Of a DNA stretch of 14,063 bases, positions 1 through 5,985 are shown one piece after another. Every line of letters starts with the position of its first letter. Within the stretch, counting starts at the first letter, position 1. Below the pieces are notes generated by a model. The model was not told the DNA's origin and did no database searches. It saw only the letters and a list, made by a program, of their open reading frames with translations. This stretch comes from Dehalococcoidales bacterium. Lineage in GTDB: Bacteria; Chloroflexota; Dehalococcoidia; Dehalococcoidales; Fen-1064. Both the position numbers and the translations under genes were made by a program. The stretch covers positions 1 to 14,063 of the forward strand of contig JAFGHZ010000117.1 of NCBI GenBank assembly GCA_016929875.1, written 5' to 3'.

Positions 1-201
1 GTAGATAGACTCGGCGGGGGCATTTTAGGTCTGATATTGGGAGCATTATCAGTCAGTGCTATACTGGCGATCGTCGCGAAATTTACCGATTCGACTCTGA
101 TTACCGGCTCGGCGCTGGCAAGCTTCTTCCTAGATAAATTCCCTTTCATTATGGGACTGCTCCCGAAAGAATTCGACGTCATCAAGAATTTTTTCCAGTA
201 G
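1..201 (+). CDS. CvpA family membrane protein, C-terminal part (5' end outside window)
   Basis: The open frame runs from the first base to the TAG at 199-201 and gives 66 residues. It begins with the motif DRLGGGILGLILGAL, a glycine-rich amphipathic segment typical of the last membrane helix of CvpA (colicin V production) family proteins. A hydrophobic stretch follows (about residues 5-27), then a short polar tail ending in KNFFQ. CvpA proteins are small integral membrane proteins with about four helices. Their biochemical role is poorly defined, with links to colicin V secretion, biofilm formation and envelope stress. The start codon and first helices lie upstream of the window. The downstream neighbour is an AT-rich orphan gene, so no functional partner can be inferred. 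The family call rests on one short motif region. Confidence 0.72.
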   Translation, partial: VDRLGGGILGLILGALSVSAILAIVAKFTDSTLITGSALASFFLDKFPFIMGLLPKEFDVIKNFFQ

Positions 202-234
202 GCCTTAAATTTGCATTATTGATGGAGATAATCT

Positions 235-729
235 GTGGATAATCAACCCAATTATTGTGATTTTATACGTGGGAAATTGATACGAGATGGATTCGAATTG
301 AGTAAAGAGCAATTTAATGGAATTGATGCTACTATTGGAATTAAGAAAAAATTTGAGTGGTCATGGTTGGCTACCCAGTTAACAATTAGTGTTGCAATAG
401 GAACCTCGAAGACTATCTCAAAAGATACCATTCAACTATTCTCCAAAATGGCTTTTAAGTATTTCCTTAAACACAAGACTGGCCCCCCGCGGGGATTACA
501 ATCCGGGTTAGTATCTTTTGCGATGTTAGCTTCGAATTTTGTTGATGATGGTGCGCGAAAATGGGTTCAGCAAAAACCCCAGTGTCATTTCGCCGCTTTT
601 GAAATGCCAATAATCTATAATGCTGTTAATAATGAACTCTACTACTATCATGGCACTCCTGCCTGGGGTGCTATGTATTATCCATTTTTCAAAGATTTTA
701 TTGAGTCGCATTTCAAAATTGTGAATTAA
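235..729 (+). CDS. Hypothetical protein, AT-rich orphan gene
   Basis: A 164-residue protein of unknown function; I do not recognise a family. The start is GTG at 235, preceded by GGAG at about 223-226 with suitable spacing, which supports real translation. The N-terminal third is polar (MDNQPNYCDFIRGKLIRDGF). There is a moderately hydrophobic central stretch around residues 45-57 and a basic KHKTGPPRG turn near residue 80. The C-terminal part is rich in aromatic residues (NELYYYHGTPAWGAMYYPFF). There is no signal peptide and no clear membrane helix. Base composition is clearly more AT-rich than the flanking queuosine cluster, and codons such as ATA, AAT and TTA are common, suggesting recent transfer or weak selection. 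It sits alone between the CvpA gene and the queA promoter. A cytoplasmic soluble protein is the simplest reading. Confidence 0.6.
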   Translation: MDNQPNYCDFIRGKLIRDGFELSKEQFNGIDATIGIKKKFEWSWLATQLTISVAIGTSKTISKDTIQLFSKMAFKYFLKHKTGPPRGLQSGLVSFAMLASNFVDDGARKWVQQKPQCHFAAFEMPIIYNAVNNELYYYHGTPAWGAMYYPFFKDFIESHFKIVN

Positions 730-740
730 AATCCTACTCT

Positions 741-770
741 TTGTCATCCAATGCTTCAGAGCCTTATAAT
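741..770 (+). promoter_or_regulatory. Sigma70-type promoter for queA, leaderless layout
   Basis: TTGTCA at 741-746 (5 of 6 to consensus), an 18-bp spacer and a perfect TATAAT at 765-770. The expected transcription start, about 7 nt downstream of the -10 box, falls at 777-778. That is the A of the queA ATG or one base before it. No Shine-Dalgarno sequence lies between the -10 box and the ATG, so the mRNA is predicted to be leaderless. Confidence 0.75.
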
Positions 771-777
771 AAATCTG

Positions 778-1809
778 ATGCGTACCAGTGATTTCAATTA
801 TCAGCTCCCTCAGGAATTGATTGCCCAGAAACCTATCGAGCCCAGAGATACGTCTCGTCTGCTGCTCGTCGACCGTAAAACCGGCGCAATAGAGCATCAT
901 CGTTTTCGTGAGCTTTTGGATTTTCTAAAACCCGGCGACGTGATGGTTTTCAACGACAGTCGCGTTATTCCGGCCCGTCTTTCGGGGATGAAATCAGGCA
1001 CCGGCGGTGCGGCTGAAATCCTTTTGCTGCGAAGGATCAGTCCGAATATCTGGGAGACACTGGTGAAACCCGGAAGGCGCGTGAAACCCGGTACTGTCCT
1101 TGAATTGGTGAATACACGGGACAAAACGACCGTTACGGCTGAGGTGATTGAATCGGGCGAGAACGGCATCCGCATCATTAAATTCTCGGATGAATCGACT
1201 TTACATAATTATGGCGTAGTTGCCTTGCCGCCTTATATCCACGAGTCGTTGAAAAACCCCGAGCGGTACCAGACAGTTTACGCCGAAGAGGAGGGCAGTG
1301 TGGCGGCACCTACCGCCGGATTACATTTCACGCCGGAGTTACTCGCAAAAATTCAGGAGAGGGGAGTGAGGTGCTTATTCGTGACTCTTCACGTGGGACT
1401 GGATACTTTTCGTCCTGTCCAAGAAGAAGACCCTCGTGAACACCGTATCCACCGCGAATACGGTGTCGTTAATAATGAGGTCGCCGCAGAAATCTGCCAG
1501 GCTAAAAGAGAAGGCAGGCGGGTGATTTGTGTGGGTACGACCAGTGTCAGGTTGATTGAAGCCGCTGCCCAGAACAGCGGGGACTCTATCTTAAAGCCCT
1601 ACGAAGGTTGGGTGGATTTATTTATCCTCCCGGGCTACCATTTCAAAATTGCGGATGTAATGATAACCAATTTTCACCTGCCGAAGTCTACATTACTGAT
1701 GCTTGTTTCTGCTTTCGCGGGCAAAGAACTTATCGATAAATCGTATCGGACGGCTATCGCCGAGAAGTACCGGTTTTATAGTTTTGGCGATGCGATGTTA
1801 ATCCTGTAA
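778..1809 (+). CDS. queA: S-adenosylmethionine:tRNA ribosyltransferase-isomerase QueA
   Basis: QueA transfers and isomerises the ribosyl moiety of S-adenosylmethionine onto 7-aminomethyl-7-deazaguanine in tRNA, giving epoxyqueuosine, the penultimate queuosine step. The 343-residue product is the normal family length. It shows the family signatures DFNYQLPQELIAQKPIEPRD at the N-terminus, then NDSRVIPARL, EILLLRR, VKPGRRVKPG, a central AAPTAGLHFTPELL, the VTLHVGLDTFRPV motif, GTTSVRLIEAA and a C-terminal ITNFHLPKSTLLMLVSAFAG. An in-frame ATG at 751 would add nine residues, but it lacks a ribosome site and lies upstream of the -10 box. The ATG at 778 matches the family N-terminus and the predicted transcription start. 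It is followed by a HAD phosphatase gene and queH on the same strand, forming a short queuosine operon. The enzyme is cytoplasmic. Confidence 0.96.
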   Translation: MRTSDFNYQLPQELIAQKPIEPRDTSRLLLVDRKTGAIEHHRFRELLDFLKPGDVMVFNDSRVIPARLSGMKSGTGGAAEILLLRRISPNIWETLVKPGRRVKPGTVLELVNTRDKTTVTAEVIESGENGIRIIKFSDESTLHNYGVVALPPYIHESLKNPERYQTVYAEEEGSVAAPTAGLHFTPELLAKIQERGVRCLFVTLHVGLDTFRPVQEEDPREHRIHREYGVVNNEVAAEICQAKREGRRVICVGTTSVRLIEAAAQNSGDSILKPYEGWVDLFILPGYHFKIADVMITNFHLPKSTLLMLVSAFAGKELIDKSYRTAIAEKYRFYSFGDAMLIL

Positions 1810-1834
1810 AATATTCCTTAGGAGAATAATTGAT

Positions 1835-2473
1835 TTGAAAAAAGTTTTAGTGCAGTGCGATTTCGACGGCACGGTAACTGTGGAAGACATCAGTTTTATG
1901 TTGCTCGATGCTTTCGCTAATGGAGACTGGCGTGCCGTAAACAGGCAATATGCAGAGGGAAAAATCACAGTAGGGCAGTTCAACGAACAGGCCTTTGCCA
2001 TGGTCAAAACTGGTAAGAAGACGATGCTGGAGTACATAAAAAACAGGGCCGTTTTGCGTAAAGGCTTCAGGGACTTTGCGGATTTTTGCAAAGGAAAAAA
2101 CTTCAGGCTGGTGATTGTCAGCAACGGTCTGGACTTCTATATAGAACAGATTTTTAAAGATAACGGTCTGAGAGATATCGAGTTTCACGCGGCGGAGACA
2201 CGGTTTCTGCCGCAGGGTCTTAAAGTACGGTATGTCGGGCCTGACGGCAACGTGGTGGATAGGGAATTCAAAGACAAATATGCGAAATCGTATCTTGATG
2301 AAGGTTATAACGTAGTGTATATCGGGAATGGGACATCCGACCTGTCGGCTGCCAGGCTCAGCCATCATATCTTTGCTACCGAGAGTCTTCTCCGGAATTG
2401 CCGTCAACACAATGTAACCTGTACTTCTTTTACGGATTTCACCGATATTATCAGTATGTTACGGCCGTGGTAG
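1835..2473 (+). CDS. MtnX-like HAD-IB family phosphatase
   Basis: A 212-residue haloacid dehalogenase-superfamily phosphatase. Motif I is DFDGTV at residues 9-14, giving Asp9 as nucleophile and Asp11 as acid/base. Motif II is VSNG at 95-98 (Ser96), a lysine around 146-148 can serve as motif III, and motif IV is GNGTSDLSAA at 164-173. This arrangement, with a helical cap between motifs I and II, resembles MtnX and phosphoserine-phosphatase-type HAD-IB enzymes. MtnX dephosphorylates a 2-hydroxy-3-keto-5-methylthiopentenyl phosphate in methionine salvage, but no other salvage gene is present here and the substrate is unknown. The start is TTG at 1835, with AGGAG at 1820-1824. The gene lies 25 bp after queA and 4 bp before queH, so it is almost certainly cotranscribed. 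Its position suggests a link to queuosine or a nucleotide by-product, which is inference only. Confidence 0.85.
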   Translation: MKKVLVQCDFDGTVTVEDISFMLLDAFANGDWRAVNRQYAEGKITVGQFNEQAFAMVKTGKKTMLEYIKNRAVLRKGFRDFADFCKGKNFRLVIVSNGLDFYIEQIFKDNGLRDIEFHAAETRFLPQGLKVRYVGPDGNVVDREFKDKYAKSYLDEGYNVVYIGNGTSDLSAARLSHHIFATESLLRNCRQHNVTCTSFTDFTDIISMLRPW

Positions 2474-2477
2474 TAGG

Positions 2478-3005
2478 ATGAAAGTACTTTTGCATATCTG
2501 CTGCGGGGTCTGTGGGGCAGGGGCAATCGAAAGATTAACCAACGAGGGGCACCAGGTAACGGGCTATTTTTTCAATCCTAATATTTATCCTGCGGAAGAG
2601 TATCGACGAAGGCTGGATGCTGTCAAAACCGTTACCGATTTAATGAAATGCCCTTTTGAAGAAGCGCTTTACGACCCAGGAGAATGGCTGGAAAAAACTG
2701 CCGACCTCGCGGAAGAACCGGAAGGCGGTAAAAGATGTGAAGTCTGCTTTCGTATGAGGCTGGAGAAAACCTTTCTCTATATGCTGGAGAACGGCTTCGA
2801 CGCTTTTGCCACTACCCTGACAATCGGCCCCCAGAAATCGGCGGAGGTAATCAATCGTATCGGGCGGGGAATCGGGGGAGACAAATTTTTGGCCAGAGAT
2901 TTTAAGAAACAGAACGGCTTCCTCTACGCCAATGAATTCGCGAAGCGGTTCGGAATTTATCGACAGCATTATTGCGGCTGTATTTACAGTATGAGAGACA
3001 AATAA
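2478..3005 (+). CDS. queH: Epoxyqueuosine reductase QueH
   Basis: QueH (former DUF208) reduces epoxyqueuosine in tRNA to queuosine and is the non-orthologous replacement for the cobalamin-dependent QueG. The 175-residue protein has the full set of family motifs. These are LLHICCGVC at residues 4-12 (Cys8, Cys9, Cys12), YFFNPNIYPAEEYRRRL, YDPGEW, EPEGGKRCEVCFRMRLE with Cys87 and Cys90, the ATTLTIGPQK segment, DFKKQNGF, and YRQHYCGCIYS with Cys166 and Cys168. The cysteines are those expected for the iron-sulfur cluster and the adjacent metal site. The ATG at 2478 comes 4 bp after the phosphatase stop, so translation may be coupled. With queA upstream, this operon covers the last two steps of queuosine formation. 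tgt and the preQ1 genes must lie elsewhere. Its stop codon overlaps the terminator stem. Confidence 0.95.
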   Translation: MKVLLHICCGVCGAGAIERLTNEGHQVTGYFFNPNIYPAEEYRRRLDAVKTVTDLMKCPFEEALYDPGEWLEKTADLAEEPEGGKRCEVCFRMRLEKTFLYMLENGFDAFATTLTIGPQKSAEVINRIGRGIGGDKFLARDFKKQNGFLYANEFAKRFGIYRQHYCGCIYSMRDK

Positions 3006-3026
3006 AGAGACATGCTCTCTTATTTG
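2999..3026. terminator. Bidirectional terminator hairpin between queH and the xylA-like gene
   Basis: CAAATA and AGAGA on the left (one bulged A between them) pair with TCTCT-TATTTG on the right around a 5-nt CATGC loop, giving an 11-bp stem. The A-rich left arm and T-rich right arm suit either strand. It overlaps the queH stop codon and lies between the ends of two convergent genes, as expected for a shared terminator. Confidence 0.7.
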
Positions 3027-3038
3027 TAAACCGGTTTA
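3027..3038. repeat. Perfect 12-bp palindrome next to the terminator
   Basis: TAAACCGGTTTA is a perfect 12-bp palindrome lying directly after the stop codon of the minus-strand isomerase gene (3039-3041). The centre resembles LacI-family operators (AAACCGGTTT type). Its position at a convergent gene end rather than a promoter makes an operator role uncertain. It may instead extend the termination region. Confidence 0.4.
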
Positions 3039-4187
3039 CTATTTCTTCAGTGGCGGCAGGGGCGGTAGTTTCCCGGAGTTTATCGCGCGGGTACGGATGA
3101 GGTATGCCTCGAGCCAGCCGCGGGCTTTCTCTGGGTGTTCGACCACGTAGGTAATCGATTCATAATCCAAAGCATTGATACGGTCGTTGGCGGCTCTCAC
3201 CGCGTCGATGTTTATCTTAATGGCGGTCTCGACAGGCATTCTTTCCGGATTGATATCGATGCCGAAGTAGCCATCATATCCGTGCATCTTCAGGACATAC
3301 ATCAGGGCATCGAACTGTTCGGGAGCGACGACCCCGATGTTGAGGTCCTGGTCGTAATTCCCGAGCGGCTGACTGTTAAGGTGGATGTGTGCCAATCTGC
3401 CTTCGGAAAGCGGCCAGCTGTAAGCGTAGGGCAGGTCTTCGTAACCCATCAGGACATGCCCGATTTCCGGATTGAGACAGCAGAGTACGTCGCCCCGGGC
3501 TATGATTCTCTTGTTTTTCTGGTTCTTTAGCAAACCCTCTACTTTATGGCACAACAACATCCCTTCCGCAGTGGTGCCGTAGAGGATATGTCCGCGCGGT
3601 TCGTATGGTTTAGGTTCGAAAGCGATACGTATCCCGGGTACGGCGTCCATAGCTTCGGCGAAACCTTCCGCAAATCTGTCGCGCATCGTCGCGAAGTCGA
3701 TACCGAAACAGTTTTCGTAGCCGTCGATGCCGGGCCAAACGATAGCGAAGTCGGTATTCATTGCTCGGTTAAGCTCCAGTGTTTTCTTGATGCGTTCGAC
3801 GGCGGTACGGTGTGATTTCGGGTTCGGGTTCGATGTCGAGCCGAACTCGAATTTCGGGTCGCGAAAAATCGAAGGGGCCGCGGTAATCAATCTGATGCCG
3901 GTGTCTTTCTCGAATTTTTGCCAGAGGTGAAGGTTGTCCTCGTTAACTTCGTCGGGATAGTGTGCTTCCAGGGCGCTCAGTCCGTAATCTTTGAGCTTGG
4001 CGGCGATTTCGAAACGTGCCCCGAGGTTTAAATCTTTCTTGTATTTGGCATGGAACCGGGAATCAGCCGGCGAGAAGTACCAGATACCCGCCGAGAATTT
4101 AAGATTTAGCTTGAACGATTTCATGTGCCTGACTGATTCCGCAGGGCTGCGTTTAATCGCTTGCTGTCGGATGTTTTTAAGTGCCAC
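3039..4187 (-). CDS. Xylose-isomerase-like sugar isomerase (TIM barrel) with Asp-to-His metal-site change
   Basis: A 382-residue TIM-barrel aldose-ketose isomerase related to XylA. Using Streptomyces XylA numbering recalled from memory, the active-site residues align without gaps in the C-terminal half. EPKP gives Glu191 and Lys193 (E181, K183), NPEIGH gives Glu241 and His244 (E217, H220), YDQD gives Asp279 and Asp281 (D255, D257), and GIDIN gives Asp311 (D287). His76/Asp79 (AHYPD) match the H54/D57 ring-opening pair and Trp151 matches W137. The one deviation is HIHLN, where His269 replaces the D245 ligand. The GTG at 4187 has GAGG 7 nt upstream and follows the kinase stop by 18 bp. The ATG at 4124 is an alternative start closer to the usual family N-terminus. 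It forms an operon with the upstream xylulokinase. The likely reaction is aldopentose to ketopentose, but the exact sugar is uncertain. Confidence 0.85.
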   Translation of the reverse strand: MALKNIRQQAIKRSPAESVRHMKSFKLNLKFSAGIWYFSPADSRFHAKYKKDLNLGARFEIAAKLKDYGLSALEAHYPDEVNEDNLHLWQKFEKDTGIRLITAAPSIFRDPKFEFGSTSNPNPKSHRTAVERIKKTLELNRAMNTDFAIVWPGIDGYENCFGIDFATMRDRFAEGFAEAMDAVPGIRIAFEPKPYEPRGHILYGTTAEGMLLCHKVEGLLKNQKNKRIIARGDVLCCLNPEIGHVLMGYEDLPYAYSWPLSEGRLAHIHLNSQPLGNYDQDLNIGVVAPEQFDALMYVLKMHGYDGYFGIDINPERMPVETAIKINIDAVRAANDRINALDYESITYVVEHPEKARGWLEAYLIRTRAINSGKLPPLPPLKK

Positions 4188-4205
4188 TTTCCTGCCTCGG
4201 TTTTA

Positions 4206-5843
4206 TTATTGCCGTGATGCGAGAGGATGTGCCTTTGTAATTTCATTTTCAATCGGGATGAATTTTCCCAGATAGCCTCCGGCTTCATGATAAGCGCGGA
4301 CATCTTCCGGACGCGGATTGACGAGCACACTGTTTCTCAAGAGATTCCTGGTTATTTCCTCTATTTTTACCTCTTTGCCGGTCGATCTCAAAAAAGCGTA
4401 AATACCGGACATTGCCGCGCCTGATGCGGCCCCGGTCTGCTCCATACTCACCACGGGGCGGTTCCATATTGCTGCTATCCTCCGTACTATCTCCGGACTG
4501 CGTGATGCGCCGCCAGTGATATACAGCGGTCCGGCGGATTCTTTAGCGAAAGGTTTCGAGTAGAGATAGATGGTGGCAAGGGTGCTCTCTACCAGCCCCG
4601 AATAGTCGTTACCCAGCGAGGGTTTATTATGCGTCATCCGTATCATTTCATAACGGCCTGAAGCGGGGAATGACTCGTCTCTTGGCTGCCAGAAGACGAT
4701 GTTTTTTCCTAACGGTGTTGTGCTTAAAGCTTTCTCCGCCGGTTCGTATTCGTCTTTTTTCATCCCGTAAACGGCGCGTAGCTGGTCCCATACCAGTGCT
4801 CCGTTGGTTCGACAGCCGAAGATGAACGGCCGGCCGGTGCCGTCATACATTCCATTTGAGTAGCCGTTCATATCCAGTTTTTTACCGTCGGTAGATACCA
4901 TATTCACGAAACTCGTCCCGAGGCTGAGAAGGTCATCGGTAATCAGGACTTTCGACTGCGGGTTATCGCCTGAGCCGGCAATGATTCTGCAGTCCGGGCT
5001 GAAACCGTATTTTTCGATAAAAAACGTGGCGATGCGTCCCACGATGGTATAAGGCGAAACAATCGGCAAAAGTTTGTTTCTCAAAGCACTTTCACCGCCG
5101 GGTAACTCGTTTGCCACTGCTTTGATTAGTTTTACCGACCAGTCTTTGCTCGAGTAATCCATCATCGACATACCGCAGGCATTCCCGAAGTCCATCGGTG
5201 TTCTGGAATTGCCGGTCAAAACCGCCGGTATCAGACTGCTCAACAGATGGAGATGTTCGGTTTCCTGGTAAGCGGCGGGATACTGCCTGGCAATTTTCCT
5301 GATGACCGCTCCTGTAAATCTGGCCGGGGAGTCCGAACCGGACATTTGAACCATCTTTTCCCGTCCGCCGATAAAGTCCCTGATAGCCTTTGCTTCTTCC
5401 GCGGCGCTGGTCATCCATGTCGGTATTAAATTCAGGGCGAGACTCCCCTCTAGAATTGCCGTCAGTCTTGCTTCGCTATTGCCCGGTATATTGAGTCGGG
5501 CAAAAATAGTGCGGGCATGACGGCCCATATAGGCATGGCTGTGCTGTTGTGTGGAGGTATTGCAGACAATGATATCTCTCATCGGCAAACCAGCAAATTT
5601 CATATCGGCAAACATCGCTTCCAGGGCGGCAAAAAACATTCTGGGTGGTTGATTGGCTTCGCCGGCGCTCTTCGGTGGCAGGATATAATCCTGTCCCTGG
5701 GTGCCGTATTTTTTGAGGTGCTCGTCCTTCCGGTAGTCCAGTGAATGCTGAAAAAATATCTCGCGAGAGTCGATATCTACCAACACCGCGGATATGCTCT
5801 GAGTGCTTAAGTCGATACCTAAAGAAAATCTTTGTTTTGGCAC
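4206..5843 (-). CDS. Xylulokinase-like FGGY-family carbohydrate kinase (eukaryotic-type branch)
   Basis: A 545-residue FGGY kinase predicted to phosphorylate D-xylulose to xylulose 5-phosphate with ATP in the cytoplasm. Positions here count from the GTG at 5843. Visible elements are the N-terminal phosphate loop LGIDLSTQS, the YGTQG and STQQH motifs, RFTG, and the catalytic AGSGDNP with Asp293. A nucleotide-side SLGTS motif and a late ITGGASRSPEI follow. From memory, STQ, FGTQG, QQH, RFTG and GDNP in this order resemble animal and fungal XYLB more than E. coli XylB. The segment TWMTSAAEE has Thr where WMDS is usual. The start is ambiguous: ATG at 5870 adds nine residues, while GTG at 5843 fits the family N-terminus and a -10 box just upstream. 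Neither has a Shine-Dalgarno. The gene is followed 18 bp later by the isomerase gene, a classic xylulose-forming and -phosphorylating pair. Confidence 0.88.
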   Translation of the reverse strand: MPKQRFSLGIDLSTQSISAVLVDIDSREIFFQHSLDYRKDEHLKKYGTQGQDYILPPKSAGEANQPPRMFFAALEAMFADMKFAGLPMRDIIVCNTSTQQHSHAYMGRHARTIFARLNIPGNSEARLTAILEGSLALNLIPTWMTSAAEEAKAIRDFIGGREKMVQMSGSDSPARFTGAVIRKIARQYPAAYQETEHLHLLSSLIPAVLTGNSRTPMDFGNACGMSMMDYSSKDWSVKLIKAVANELPGGESALRNKLLPIVSPYTIVGRIATFFIEKYGFSPDCRIIAGSGDNPQSKVLITDDLLSLGTSFVNMVSTDGKKLDMNGYSNGMYDGTGRPFIFGCRTNGALVWDQLRAVYGMKKDEYEPAEKALSTTPLGKNIVFWQPRDESFPASGRYEMIRMTHNKPSLGNDYSGLVESTLATIYLYSKPFAKESAGPLYITGGASRSPEIVRRIAAIWNRPVVSMEQTGAASGAAMSGIYAFLRSTGKEVKIEEITRNLLRNSVLVNPRPEDVRAYHEAGGYLGKFIPIENEITKAHPLASRQ

Positions 5844-5849
5844 ATTACC

Positions 5850-5878
5850 AATATAATATTTTATGGGCATAACTGCAA
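5850..5878 (-). promoter_or_regulatory. Candidate promoter of the xylulokinase-isomerase operon
   Basis: On the minus strand, TTGCAG (5878-5873) is followed by a 17-bp spacer and TATATT (5855-5850). The predicted start point, 7 nt further, coincides with the GTG at 5843, giving a leaderless transcript. A competing possibility is a TACAAT box at 5911-5906, which would serve the ATG at 5870 but has no good -35 partner. Confidence 0.45.
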
Positions 5879-5985
5879 TACTCTGGAAAGAATATATATG
5901 CTATGATTGTACCTGAGTGTATATGTTAAAAATTTCATAAAAATCAATCCTAATCCAGTTCTGGAAATATACATAGGAGTGTGTT

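Noticed and set aside
751..777. ATG at 751 as the queA start
   Set aside because: It has no ribosome site, it lies between the -35 and -10 boxes, and the added residues are not found in QueA proteins.
3135..3815. Plus-strand open frames opposite the isomerase gene
   Set aside because: They are shadow frames with no motifs. The minus strand encodes a complete XylA-like active site.
5871..5985. Operator or riboswitch in the divergent intergenic region
   Set aside because: The region is AT-rich with scattered TATA-like tracts. I found no clear palindrome, conserved riboswitch core or attenuator hairpin beyond the candidate promoter boxes.
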